DNA from: an uncultured Bacteroidota bacterium
GTDB lineage: Bacteria; Bacteroidota; Bacteroidia; Bacteroidales; P3
Length of the DNA: 64,000 bases
Assembly (NCBI GenBank): GCA_902791695.1
Contig: CADAWR010000009.1
Location: 1-64,000, forward strand
Reading direction: 5' to 3'
A program made the translations under genes and the position numbers. This document shows positions 18,529 through 26,366 of the stretch, one piece after another. Within the stretch, counting starts at the first letter, position 1; every line of letters begins with the position of its first letter. Below the pieces are notes generated by a model that was not told where the DNA came from, searched no databases, and saw nothing but the letters and a program-made list of their open reading frames with translations.

Positions 18529-19875
18529 TTATAGCGCCCAAACCACCAGCCCTCCGGCAATGATGACGCCGGTTATCAGCAGGTCTATCAGGCAGTAGCC
18601 CATGATGTCCTTGGCGTCCAGCTTGGCTATGGCCAGCGCCGGCAGCGCCCAGAAGGGCTGTATGAGGTTGGTCCACGCGTCGCCCCAGGCTATGGCGGTG
18701 CCCGTCAGTCCTGCATCCACGCCCAGTTCGGCACCGGCGGTGAACATGATGGGCGCCTGTATGGCCCAGTGGCCTCCGCCGCTCGGCACAAAGAGGTTGA
18801 GCAACGCGGCACAGAGGAAGGTCAGCAGCGGATAGATCACCGGATTGCTGATCTTTATGCAGCCTTCGGCAAGCACGTTGCCCAAGCTTATGCCACTCAC
18901 ACCCACGCCTGTGATGATGCCCATGATGCCTGCATAGAAGGGGAACTGCAGTATGATGCCCGCGGCACCTGTGGCTGCCTTGCCGAAAGCGCGCACGTAG
19001 GCCACCGGTGTGCCGTGCAGCAGCAGGCCGAGAGCCAGGAAGAACATGATGACGGCCCCAAGGTCCACCGTGCCGCCACGGAAGCCGAGCCGCAACACCA
19101 GATAGCCCAGCAGCAGCAGTCCGGTGATCCACGCCAGCAGCGGGCTCTGCTCCATCCTTTGCGCCGGCGTGCGCTTCTGTAGAGACGTTTCATGAAACGT
19201 CTCTTCATCATCTTTTAGGAGATTCACATCCACCGTCACAGCGCCCTGCTTGGGGTGCATCAACGTGTTGGCCACAGTGATGGCCACTATCACCAGCAGC
19301 ACCATAACCAGGTTGTGCGGCTCCAGTATGGTCTGACTCACCGGCACCGGCGACGTCAGCGCTCCGTTGGTGGCTTTCACCAGCGCTTCACCCGGAGTGG
19401 CCATAGTGAGTGGTATCGAGCCCGAGAGACCCGCATGCCACACCACAAAGCCGCTGTAGGCCGACGCTATCAGCAGACGGTAGTCGACGCCCTGCAGCTG
19501 TCGCGCAATGGCTTTGGCAAAGACCACACCCACTATCAGGCCGAAGCCCCAGTTGAGCCAGCAGGCCAGCGCCGAAACCACGGTCACCAGCGCTATGGCC
19601 GCCGCGGGACTCTTGGGCAGGCGCGCCAGCGCGTCGATGCCGCGCTTCACCGGCGGCGCCGCCGCCAATGCGCTGCCGCACACCAGCACCAACGCCATCT
19701 GCATGGCGAAAGCCAGCAGGTTCCACACTCCCCCACCCCAGTGTTCCAGCACCTCTACGGGACTCTGGCTGCATACGCCCATGGCCACCACAGCCGCCAC
19801 CACAGTGAGCAGTATGGCGAAGATGAAGGGCTCGGGCAGCCAGCGCTGCACCAGTCTGACACAGAACTTAATCAT
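18529..19875 (-). CDS. Short-chain fatty acid transporter, AtoE/TIGR00366 family
   Basis: Inner-membrane transporter of 448 aa with about 11-12 hydrophobic segments. WLPEPFIFAILLT at the N-terminus, NWGFGLIVGVVFAKAIARQL, SAYSGFVVWHAGLSGSIPL and the C-terminal PSGGGHWAIQAP match the AtoE-like short-chain fatty acid uptake family. A hydrophilic loop at about 216-245 (DVNLLKDDEETFHETSLQKR) contains a perfect 24-bp DNA palindrome encoding ETFHETSL, which looks like an insertion. It starts eight bases inside the end of the alkaline phosphatase gene, so the two are co-transcribed. Confidence 0.9.
   Translation of the reverse strand: MIKFCVRLVQRWLPEPFIFAILLTVVAAVVAMGVCSQSPVEVLEHWGGGVWNLLAFAMQMALVLVCGSALAAAPPVKRGIDALARLPKSPAAAIALVTVVSALACWLNWGFGLIVGVVFAKAIARQLQGVDYRLLIASAYSGFVVWHAGLSGSIPLTMATPGEALVKATNGALTSPVPVSQTILEPHNLVMVLLVIVAITVANTLMHPKQGAVTVDVNLLKDDEETFHETSLQKRTPAQRMEQSPLLAWITGLLLLGYLVLRLGFRGGTVDLGAVIMFFLALGLLLHGTPVAYVRAFGKAATGAAGIILQFPFYAGIMGIITGVGVSGISLGNVLAEGCIKISNPVIYPLLTFLCAALLNLFVPSGGGHWAIQAPIMFTAGAELGVDAGLTGTAIAWGDAWTNLIQPFWALPALAIAKLDAKDIMGYCLIDLLITGVIIAGGLVVWAL
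19181..19204. repeat. Perfect 24-bp palindrome inside the transporter gene
   Basis: AGAGACGTTTCA and TGAAACGTCTCT form a perfect 12+12 bp inverted repeat with no loop, preceded by GT on the left. It is read in frame and encodes ETFHETSL in a hydrophilic loop (residues 225-232). Its form resembles short REP-like palindromes often seen between genes; finding it in frame inside a transporter gene is unusual. Confidence 0.85.
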
Positions 19876-20941
19876 TCCAACCCATTATTTCGCGTATCTT
19901 GCGCGGTATGTCGGTATTCTGCTGTATGCCGCTGAAGCGCTCGGCACCGGGCCCGTAGGCGAACACCGGCACCATGCAGCCCGTGTGGCTGCCCCAGTAG
20001 AAGCGGTAGTCGTTGAGGCCCTCCTCGATGTCGCCGCTGGGCAGCGTCAAGCCGCCGGTCTCGTGGTCGGCAGTGACCACCACCAGCGTGTGGCCGTCCT
20101 TCTCGGCCCAGTCGAGCACGGCATGCAGCAGCAGCTCGAAGTCGGCCATCTCGGCGCGCAGGTAGGCCGAGTCCATGTTGTGGCAGGCCCAGTCTATCTG
20201 CGAGCCTTCTATCATCATGCAGAAGCCTTTCTTGTTGCGGCTCAGAACCTCTATGGCTTTAATCGATGCCGGACGCAGCACATCGCCGCGCTCGGGCTCC
20301 GTCAGCGGGTCGCCGTCGTAGAGAAGGCCCACCAGGCGGTCGCCTTCAAAGCCCAACACTTCCTCCAGCGTGCGCACCACCGTGTAGCCGCGTGCCGCCA
20401 GGGTGTCGAGCGGTGCCAGACCGTCCTTACGGTTCTCCGGCAGGAAGGAGTTGTAGCCGCCGCCAATCATCACACTGTGCTGGCACTGTGCCATCTGCAG
20501 GCTCAGCGTGTCGAACATCTTGCGGTACGGCACACTGCCGTAGGTCGAGGCCGGCGTGGCGTCCAGGCAGCTGCTCGTCACCACGAAGCCCGTCAGCAAG
20601 CCGTGGGCAACGGCATCGTCGAAGATGGTGCGGTGGCGCGACGAGTCGGGCGCGCAGTTCACGTGGTAGTTCTCCACCTTCTTGCCAGTGGTCAGGGCCG
20701 TGCCGCCAGCCGCCGAATCGGTGCGGTACTTGTTGAGCGAATAGGTGCGCGAGAAGCCCGTGAAGGGGAAGCGCAGAAAAGCGCTGTTGTCGCCCTTCTC
20801 GGCCACCACCGAGCTGTAGACCTGCGCCACGCCCATGCCGTCGCCCACAATGAGGATGACGTTGCGCGGAGCCTCGTTGCGCTCACGGCAGCATCCCGCC
20901 AGCAGCACCACAGCCGAAAGCAATACAAGAATACGTTTCAT
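19868..20941 (-). CDS. Alkaline phosphatase, lipoprotein
   Basis: Exported lipoprotein (lipobox LLAGC, Cys17) of the alkaline phosphatase superfamily, 357 aa, shorter than E. coli PhoA. VILIVGDGMG gives the first metal Asp (Asp34). TDSAAGGTALTTGKK carries the nucleophile Ser76. SQIDWACH and VVTADHETGG supply the later metal ligands. It hydrolyses phosphate monoesters outside the inner membrane. It is first in a minus-strand operon with the short-chain fatty acid transporter and apt. A -7 element lies about 52 nt upstream of its start. No Pho box was recognised. Confidence 0.92.
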   Translation of the reverse strand: MKRILVLLSAVVLLAGCCRERNEAPRNVILIVGDGMGVAQVYSSVVAEKGDNSAFLRFPFTGFSRTYSLNKYRTDSAAGGTALTTGKKVENYHVNCAPDSSRHRTIFDDAVAHGLLTGFVVTSSCLDATPASTYGSVPYRKMFDTLSLQMAQCQHSVMIGGGYNSFLPENRKDGLAPLDTLAARGYTVVRTLEEVLGFEGDRLVGLLYDGDPLTEPERGDVLRPASIKAIEVLSRNKKGFCMMIEGSQIDWACHNMDSAYLRAEMADFELLLHAVLDWAEKDGHTLVVVTADHETGGLTLPSGDIEEGLNDYRFYWGSHTGCMVPVFAYGPGAERFSGIQQNTDIPRKIREIMGWND

Positions 20942-20992
20942 ATCACTGTTTTTATGTTATTTATTACTTCAACATCATAAAAAATCAACCTG

Positions 20993-21000
20993 CAAATATA
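20993..21000 (-). promoter_or_regulatory. Probable -7 promoter element for the alkaline phosphatase operon
   Basis: Minus-strand TATATTTG matches TAnnTTTG. No clear TTG is seen 19-21 nt upstream. Predicted leader about 45 nt. Confidence 0.55.
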
Positions 21001-21145
21001 CTAAAAAATTGTTTTTTGGAGCCTCTTTATTACCCCATAGGTTGCATTTTCTACTTGAACTAACAATAATTCATGATAATTCACGGTCAATTACGGTAAT
21101 TCGCGTTGAAGAAAACGACCACGAATCTTACAAATCCGACGAATG

Positions 21146-21172
21146 ATTCGTGTTATTCGTGTCATTCGTGTT
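21146..21172. repeat. Three tandem 9-bp repeats
   Basis: ATTCGTGTT, ATTCGTGTC, ATTCGTGTT in tandem, preceded by a related GAATGATTCG. Could be regulator-binding sites or slippage-derived filler; nothing in the sequence decides between them. Confidence 0.7.
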
Positions 21173-21255
21173 CAAAAAGAGGCTATTAACGATAAATCAA
21201 CGATCACTCGACGGCAATCAACGTTAAGAAAAAAGAGAAGTTCCGTGTTCCGAGC

Positions 21256-21388
21256 CGCTCCGTACCCCCTCCGTACCCCCTCCGTCTGTTCACCGGTTGT
21301 TCTACGGTTGTTCTACGGTTTTAACCGTTAAACAGTCGTAGAACAACCGTAGAAATGACGGTGAGGGGGCGGTGAAGGGGCGGTGAAG
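21256..21388. repeat. Palindromic 11-nt array, copy 3
   Basis: The core centre is GGTTTTAACC (about 21318-21325). The left arm from 21282 reads as units GGTTGTTCTAC in tandem after a CACC unit. The right arm runs to about 21361. On the left, CGTACCCCCTC occurs twice in tandem. On the right, GGTGAGGGGGC, GGTGAAGGGGC and GGTGAAG continue with the same 11-nt spacing. It is flanked by the alkaline phosphatase promoter on the left and the LuxR promoter on the right. Confidence 0.87.
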
Positions 21389-21424
21389 ATTCCTTTTTTA
21401 TAATTACTAATTATTTTTTTTTCG

Positions 21425-21432
21425 TATCTTTG
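21425..21432 (+). promoter_or_regulatory. Probable -7 promoter element for the redox cluster
   Basis: TATCTTTG matches TAnnTTTG. The -33 position is AT-rich without a clear TTG. The leader to the ATG at 21476 would be about 37 nt. Confidence 0.6.
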
Positions 21433-21475
21433 CCGCATGGATTTTAGGGTACAAAATCCGTAACTGCGTATATAT

Positions 21476-22324
21476 ATGAAAAGAACGATATTCACAGGCC
21501 GCATGAAGATGGCCGACATGGTGGCGTCGAACTACGACCTGATACTTATGCTGCCGCGTTTCGGCATACCGCTGGGCTTCGGCGACAGGAGCGTCAAGGA
21601 GGTGTGCCGCGAGCACGGCGTGGACGATAATTTCTTCCTGACGGTGTGCAACATCTATTCGTTCGACGACTACACGCCGGACGACGAGGAGGTGGCACGC
21701 ATAGACAACCGCATAGTGGTGGAGCACCTGCAGGCTTCGCACCGCTACTACATCGAGGAGCGCCTGCCGCATCTGCAGCACCATCTGGACCACATTGCAG
21801 AGCACTCGGGAGAGAAGTCGGCCACCCTGCTGAAGAAATACTTCGCCGACTACTGCCGCGAAGTGAAGGAGCATGTGCGCCGCGAGGAGAAGAACCTCGA
21901 CGCCATGCTGGAGAGCCTGCGCAACGGCGAGCGGCAGAGCGACCACTACCAGCGCAGCCACGACAACATCAAGGACAAGCTGACCGACCTGACGCAGATT
22001 ATATACAAGTACATCCCCGGCGAGCGGCTGAACGAGGAGATGGTGGAGCTGGTGTTCGACATACTGCAGCTGAGCCGCGACCTGGAGAAGCACGCCGCGA
22101 TAGAGGAGATGCTGCTGCTGCCGCCGGAGGACTACCAGCTGAGCGACCGCGAGCAGGAGGTGCTAGAGCTAGTGGCGCATGGCCTGAGTAGCAAGGAGAT
22201 AGCCGAACGGCTGAAGATTGCGGTGAACACGGTGAACACACACCGCAAGAGCATCACCAAAAAGACGGGCATCAAGAGCGTGGCAGGCCTGGCGGTGTTC
22301 TGGAAGTTAAAAGTAGAAAATTGA
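21476..22324 (+). CDS. LuxR-type regulator with hemerythrin-like sensor domain
   Basis: A 282-aa cytoplasmic transcription regulator. Residues 1-60 resemble the N-terminal RIC/ScdA segment (MLPRFGIPLGFGDRSVKEVC). Residues 75-215 look like a hemerythrin/RIC helical bundle with candidate iron ligands VVEHLQASHRYYIEERLPHL (His84, His89, Glu94-95), His133 with nearby Glu, and H206..EEMLLLP. Residues 220-278 are a LuxR-type HTH (LSDREQEVLELVAHGLSSKE, VNTHRKSI). It would sense oxygen, nitric oxide or oxidants through a di-iron site and control nearby genes; that is inference. It lies 10 nt before the polyferredoxin gene, so it leads the operon. Confidence 0.82.
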   Translation: MKRTIFTGRMKMADMVASNYDLILMLPRFGIPLGFGDRSVKEVCREHGVDDNFFLTVCNIYSFDDYTPDDEEVARIDNRIVVEHLQASHRYYIEERLPHLQHHLDHIAEHSGEKSATLLKKYFADYCREVKEHVRREEKNLDAMLESLRNGERQSDHYQRSHDNIKDKLTDLTQIIYKYIPGERLNEEMVELVFDILQLSRDLEKHAAIEEMLLLPPEDYQLSDREQEVLELVAHGLSSKEIAERLKIAVNTVNTHRKSITKKTGIKSVAGLAVFWKLKVEN

Positions 22325-22334
22325 CAATAGAGAT

Positions 22335-23684
22335 ATGAAGGCTTTGAAGTATATTCGCATTGTGCTGGCAGCGTTGATGCTGCTCGGCATCACGGCACTG
22401 CTGCTCGACACCACCGGCGTGTTGCGCCACTGGCTCGGCTGGATGCCGAAAATACAGTTGCTGCCGGCCATACTGGCGCTCAACGTGGCGGTGGTGGTGG
22501 CCATACTGGCAGTGACAGCCCTGATAGGCCGCTTCTACTGCGCCGTGGTGTGCCCGATGGGCATCTTCCAGGACATCTTCGTATGGTTCCACAAACTCTT
22601 TTTCGGCAAGAAGCGCCCCTACCGCTACAGCAAGCCAGCCAACAAGCTGCGCTACCCGTTGCTGGTGCTCTTCGTGCTGGCCATGGTGGTGGGGATGAAC
22701 AGCATTGCAGTGCTTATAGCACCCTACAGCGCCTATGCACGCATGGTCACGGGGCTGCATGCCACGGGGGTGGCGCAGTGGGTGGCCATCATCACCTTGG
22801 TAGTCATAGGCCTGATGAGCTTCACCATGGGGCGCATGTGGTGCAACACCATATGCCCCGTGGGCACGCTGCTGGGCCTGATAAGCAGACACTCGCTCTT
22901 CGGCATCAAGATAGATGCCGACAAGTGCGTGGGCTGCCACAAGTGCGAACACCGCTGCAAGAGCATGTGCATAGACATCGACGGCGGAAAGACCGTGGAC
23001 AGCAGCCGCTGTGTCAACTGCTTCACCTGCATAGGTGAATGCATTCAGGGGGCTGTCACGTTCGGCCCCAAGGGCAGAGAGCCCAAGAGCCAGAGCGTGG
23101 ACGGCAGCCGCCGCAAGTTCGTGGCTGGCACCGTGGCCGTGGGTGCCGCCATGGCCGTGCAGGCGCAGGACAAGAAAGTGGACGGCGGCCTGGCAGCCTT
23201 GACGGACAAGCAGGTGCCCCTGCGCAAGACGCCGCTGAAGCCCTTCGGCGCCAAGAGCCTGAAGAACTTCAGCACGCGCTGCACCGCCTGCCAGCTGTGC
23301 GTGAGCCAGTGTCCGGAGAAGGTGCTGCGCCCGTCGACCAAGCTGGAGAGCCTGATGCAGCCGGAGATGAACTACCACGACGGCTACTGCCGCATGGCCT
23401 GCACACGCTGCAGCGAGGTGTGCCCTGCGGGAGCCATACAGCCCGTGACGAAAGAGGAGAAGACGGCCATCAGCATCGGCGTGGCCGTGGTGCTGAAAGA
23501 CAACTGCATAGGCTGCGGCACCTGCGAGCGCCACTGCCCGTCGGGAGCCATACAGATGGTTGACAGCCGCCCGGCAGTGAACGAGGCGCGCTGCCTCGGC
23601 TGCGGCGCTTGCGAGTACTACTGCCCCGCACGCCCCATGACAGCCATCTATGTCGAAGGCCGTGAAGTGCACGCAGAGATATAA
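22335..23684 (+). CDS. NapH-NapG-like fused membrane polyferredoxin with internal Tat signal
   Basis: A 449-aa iron-sulfur membrane protein. Residues 1-175 hold about four transmembrane segments with the NapH/MauN-type motifs FYCAVVCPMG (69-74) and MWCNTICPVG (169-175). Two [4Fe-4S] motifs follow at 199-212 and 226-236. A twin-arginine motif SRRKF (258-262) then precedes a hydrophobic stretch (VAGTVAVGAAMA) and AQA. The C-terminal part has four more [4Fe-4S] motifs at about 316-326, 352-363, 391-401 and 420-430, as in Tat-exported NapG. I infer cytoplasmic clusters, then a Tat-inserted segment, then a periplasmic four-cluster ferredoxin. No nitrate reductase gene is nearby. Confidence 0.85.
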   Translation: MKALKYIRIVLAALMLLGITALLLDTTGVLRHWLGWMPKIQLLPAILALNVAVVVAILAVTALIGRFYCAVVCPMGIFQDIFVWFHKLFFGKKRPYRYSKPANKLRYPLLVLFVLAMVVGMNSIAVLIAPYSAYARMVTGLHATGVAQWVAIITLVVIGLMSFTMGRMWCNTICPVGTLLGLISRHSLFGIKIDADKCVGCHKCEHRCKSMCIDIDGGKTVDSSRCVNCFTCIGECIQGAVTFGPKGREPKSQSVDGSRRKFVAGTVAVGAAMAVQAQDKKVDGGLAALTDKQVPLRKTPLKPFGAKSLKNFSTRCTACQLCVSQCPEKVLRPSTKLESLMQPEMNYHDGYCRMACTRCSEVCPAGAIQPVTKEEKTAISIGVAVVLKDNCIGCGTCERHCPSGAIQMVDSRPAVNEARCLGCGACEYYCPARPMTAIYVEGREVHAEI

Positions 23685-23726
23685 CACTCAAACAATCAGG
23701 AAATAAAACAATCAAACAATAACAAC

Positions 23727-24728
23727 ATGAGCTTAAACATCAAACAAACGTTGACTGATTTCATCAAGTACACTGGTACTTGGAAATTCTGGAAAGAACT
23801 GATCATCATGACGCTGGGCATGGCCGTCACGGCTGCCGCCGTCTACTACTTCCTCGTACCGAGCAAGCTTATCATCGGCACCATCAGCGGTCTCTCCATT
23901 GTGCTGACCAAGATATTCGAGGGCATGGGCATATACATCTCGCTCGGCACCCTCATCATGGTCATCAATATTGTGCTGCTGATACTGGCGTTCCTGCTTA
24001 TCAACAAGGAGTTCGGCGCCAAGACCGTCTACACAGCCCTTATCCTCGGTCCCTTGGCCGACCTGTGGGCCAAGATACTGCCGTGGGATGCCAAGAACGC
24101 TGCCGGCGAGTACATTCTGGCCAACCCCAACCCCATCACCGGCTCGGCATCCATCATGGGCGACCCGTGGCTCGACCTCTGCTGCTTCGTGCTGCTGCTC
24201 AGCGCCGCCCAGGCACTGATGTTCAGCATCAACGCCTCGACCGGTGGCCTTGACATCCTGGCCAAGATTGTGAACAAGTACCTGCACTTCGACATCGGCG
24301 CATCGGTGTCTATCGCCGGTGCCGTCATTTGCTGCACGGCTTTCGCCATCAACCCCTTCCGCATGGTCATAATCGGCCTCATCGGCACATGGATCAACGG
24401 TCTGGTTGTGGACTACTTCACCGCCACGCTCAACAATCACAAGCGCCTCTGCATCGTCAGCAAAGACTACGAGCGCATACGTCAGTACATCATCAACGAG
24501 CTGCATCGTGGCTGCACCCTCTACGAGGTCACAGGCGGCTACAGCGGCGAGAAGAGCATAGAGCTCGAGGTGCTGCTCAACAAGGACGAATTCAGCAAGA
24601 TACTGGCCTGGATGAAGGACGAGAAGATCGATGCCTTCTCCACTGCAGGCAACGTCAGCGAGGTGTACGGCTTCTGGGCCAGCGGCAAAAAGCGCAAAGA
24701 GCTCAAGGAGCAGAACGACAAGAGATAA
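23727..24728 (+). CDS. YitT family membrane protein
   Basis: A 333-aa protein of the YitT/DUF161 family: about five or six transmembrane segments (ITLGMAV.. region, FLVPSKLIIGTISGLSIVLTK type motif in part, SINASTGGLDILAKIV with the conserved GG-D) and a C-terminal DUF2179 soluble domain (about 240-320; ELHRGCTLYEVTGGYSG). The family function is unknown; some members are suggested transporters. It sits between two iron-sulfur redox genes, 42 nt after the polyferredoxin and 22 nt before the reductase. The upstream spacer is a low-complexity AATCAAACAATAAC stretch. Confidence 0.88.
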   Translation: MSLNIKQTLTDFIKYTGTWKFWKELIIMTLGMAVTAAAVYYFLVPSKLIIGTISGLSIVLTKIFEGMGIYISLGTLIMVINIVLLILAFLLINKEFGAKTVYTALILGPLADLWAKILPWDAKNAAGEYILANPNPITGSASIMGDPWLDLCCFVLLLSAAQALMFSINASTGGLDILAKIVNKYLHFDIGASVSIAGAVICCTAFAINPFRMVIIGLIGTWINGLVVDYFTATLNNHKRLCIVSKDYERIRQYIINELHRGCTLYEVTGGYSGEKSIELEVLLNKDEFSKILAWMKDEKIDAFSTAGNVSEVYGFWASGKKRKELKEQNDKR

Positions 24729-24750
24729 AGGTTACAGATTACATGTTACT

Positions 24751-26142
24751 ATGGACAGGAGAGCATTTTTGAAAGGATTAGCCGGGGCCACGGTGGCGGG
24801 AGCCGCCGTAGCAATCGGATGCGACCATCCCAATGCCGCGAAGAGCGAAGGCTACGCCGCCGGCGAGGTGCCGACAGGCAGCATGACCTACCGTAAGGAC
24901 GCCCACGGACAGGAGGTCAGCCTGCTGGGCTTCGGCATGATGCGACTGCCCATAGAGGGCGGCGGCAAACTGCGCGACAACCCCGATGCCAAACTCGACC
25001 AGGAGCTGATAAACCGCATGGTGGACTACGCCATGGAGCACGGCGTCAACTACTACGACACTGCACCGGTGTACCTGCGCGGCATGTCTGAGAAAGCCAC
25101 CGGCATAGCCCTCAACCGTCACCCGAGGGAGAAGTGGCTCGTGGCCACCAAGCTGAGCAACTTCCGCAATTGGAGCCGCGAAGAGAGCATCAAGATGTAC
25201 GAACAGAGCTTCGTGGAGCTTGGCGTGGACTACATAGACTACTATCTGCTGCACTCGTTCGGCGGCGTGAGCGACGACGGCGTGAGCGACTTCGAGAAGC
25301 GCTTTGTGGACAACGGCATGCTGGACTTCCTAATGGAAGAGCGCGAGAAAGGGCGCATCAGGAACCTCGGCTGGTCGTTCCACGGGCTGCAGTCGGAGTT
25401 CGACAAAGTGGTGGCGCTGCACGACAAGTACCACTGGGACTTTGCGCAGATACAGATGAACTATGTGGACTGGCACTATGCACACGAGATTGAGCCGGAG
25501 AACGTCAACGCCGAGTACCTGTATACGGAGCTCGACAAGAAAGGGATATCGATAGTCATCATGGAGCCCGTGCTGGGCGGCAGACTGGCGACGCTGAACG
25601 AGGCACTGACCAACCAGCTGAAGGCCAGTGAGCCCGACCGCAGCCTTGCCTCATGGGCCTTCCGCTACCTGGGCATGTTCCCGCGCATCATGACCTCGCT
25701 GAGCGGCATGAGCGCCATGGAGCATGTGGAGGATAACGTACGCACCCACTGCCCGATGACGCCGTTGAGCGACGACCAGATGAAGCTGCTGGAGCGCGTG
25801 GCCGACGAATTCGCCCACTACCCTGCCATACCGTGCACCGCATGCCAGTACTGCATGCCGTGTCCCTACGGCTTGGACATACCGGGCATCTTCGCCTTCT
25901 ACAACAAAAGCCTGATGGAAGGCAACATAGCCACCGGAGGCACCGTAGAGCAGCGGGAATACAGGCGTGCGCGCAAAGCCTTCCTCACCACCTACGACAA
26001 AAGCATAGAGCGGCTGCGGCAGGCTGACCACTGCATAAACTGCGGCGAGTGCCTGACACACTGTCCGCAGCACATAGCCATCCCCGACAAGATGCGCATG
26101 ATAGAAGATTATACAAACAAACTTAAAGATTCACTGGTATGA
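24751..26142 (+). CDS. Tat-exported aldo/keto reductase with two 4Fe-4S clusters
   Basis: A 463-aa protein. The N-terminus MDRRAFLKGLAGATVAG is a twin-arginine signal (Arg3-Arg4), with Cys24 as a possible lipidation site. The aldo/keto reductase barrel spans about 50-350 with the tetrad Asp103, Tyr108, Lys134 and His168. The C-terminus has two ferredoxin motifs: Cys362/365/368/371 and Cys428/431/434/438. ATG 24751 is chosen because it begins exactly at the Tat signal. This class of Fe-S reductase is common in Bacteroidota, but the substrate is unknown. It lies directly upstream of tatA (ATGA overlap) and is the obvious Tat client. Confidence 0.9.
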   Translation: MDRRAFLKGLAGATVAGAAVAIGCDHPNAAKSEGYAAGEVPTGSMTYRKDAHGQEVSLLGFGMMRLPIEGGGKLRDNPDAKLDQELINRMVDYAMEHGVNYYDTAPVYLRGMSEKATGIALNRHPREKWLVATKLSNFRNWSREESIKMYEQSFVELGVDYIDYYLLHSFGGVSDDGVSDFEKRFVDNGMLDFLMEEREKGRIRNLGWSFHGLQSEFDKVVALHDKYHWDFAQIQMNYVDWHYAHEIEPENVNAEYLYTELDKKGISIVIMEPVLGGRLATLNEALTNQLKASEPDRSLASWAFRYLGMFPRIMTSLSGMSAMEHVEDNVRTHCPMTPLSDDQMKLLERVADEFAHYPAIPCTACQYCMPCPYGLDIPGIFAFYNKSLMEGNIATGGTVEQREYRRARKAFLTTYDKSIERLRQADHCINCGECLTHCPQHIAIPDKMRMIEDYTNKLKDSLV

Positions 26143-26333
26143 AGTTACTGTTTTTAGGTACCTGGGAAATAATCGTCATTGTCCTCGTGGTGCTGCTACT
26201 CTTCGGCGGCAAGAAGATTCCCGAGCTGATGAAAGGCTTAGGCAAAGGCGTGAAGAGCTTCAAGGACGGGGTCAACGGTGTTGAAGATGAAAGTGTAAAG
26301 AGGAATGAGGAAAGTGATTCGGAAAAGAAATAA
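26139..26333 (+). CDS. tatA: Sec-independent translocase subunit TatA/E
   Basis: A 64-aa pore-forming Tat subunit. There is one N-terminal membrane segment (about 9-22, with the polar Glu10 typical of TatA/E), the hinge FGGKKIPELMKGLGKG, an amphipathic helix to about residue 48, and a charged tail. It starts by ATGA overlap on the reductase stop. tatC follows after 33 nt in the same frame. TatB is not seen, as expected for a minimal TatAC system. Confidence 0.93.
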   Translation: MKLLFLGTWEIIVIVLVVLLLFGGKKIPELMKGLGKGVKSFKDGVNGVEDESVKRNEESDSEKK

Positions 26334-26366
26334 CTTTCAATTTTCAACTTTCAATTTTCAATTTCG

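Larger units (their letters stand above)
20942..21475. other. Divergent intergenic region with two kinds of short repeats
   Basis: A 534-nt gap without a gene. From left to right it holds the alkaline phosphatase -7 element, a degenerate array of AATTCAYGGT-like units (about 21068-21105), three 9-bp direct repeats of ATTCGTGTT/C (21146-21172), the palindromic array copy 3 and the LuxR promoter element. The small ORF at 21143-21331 is produced by the repeats and is not a gene. Confidence 0.7.

Noticed and set aside
19508..20980. 490-aa open frame on the plus strand
   Set aside because: Antisense to the fatty acid transporter and alkaline phosphatase, both with clear motifs.
21143..21331. 62-aa ORF MIRVIRVIRV
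   Set aside because: Produced by the 9-bp tandem repeats and the palindromic array; no start context or conservation signal.
22272..23687. 471-aa open frame on the minus strand
   Set aside because: Antisense to the polyferredoxin; His/Ala-rich shadow of cysteine codons.
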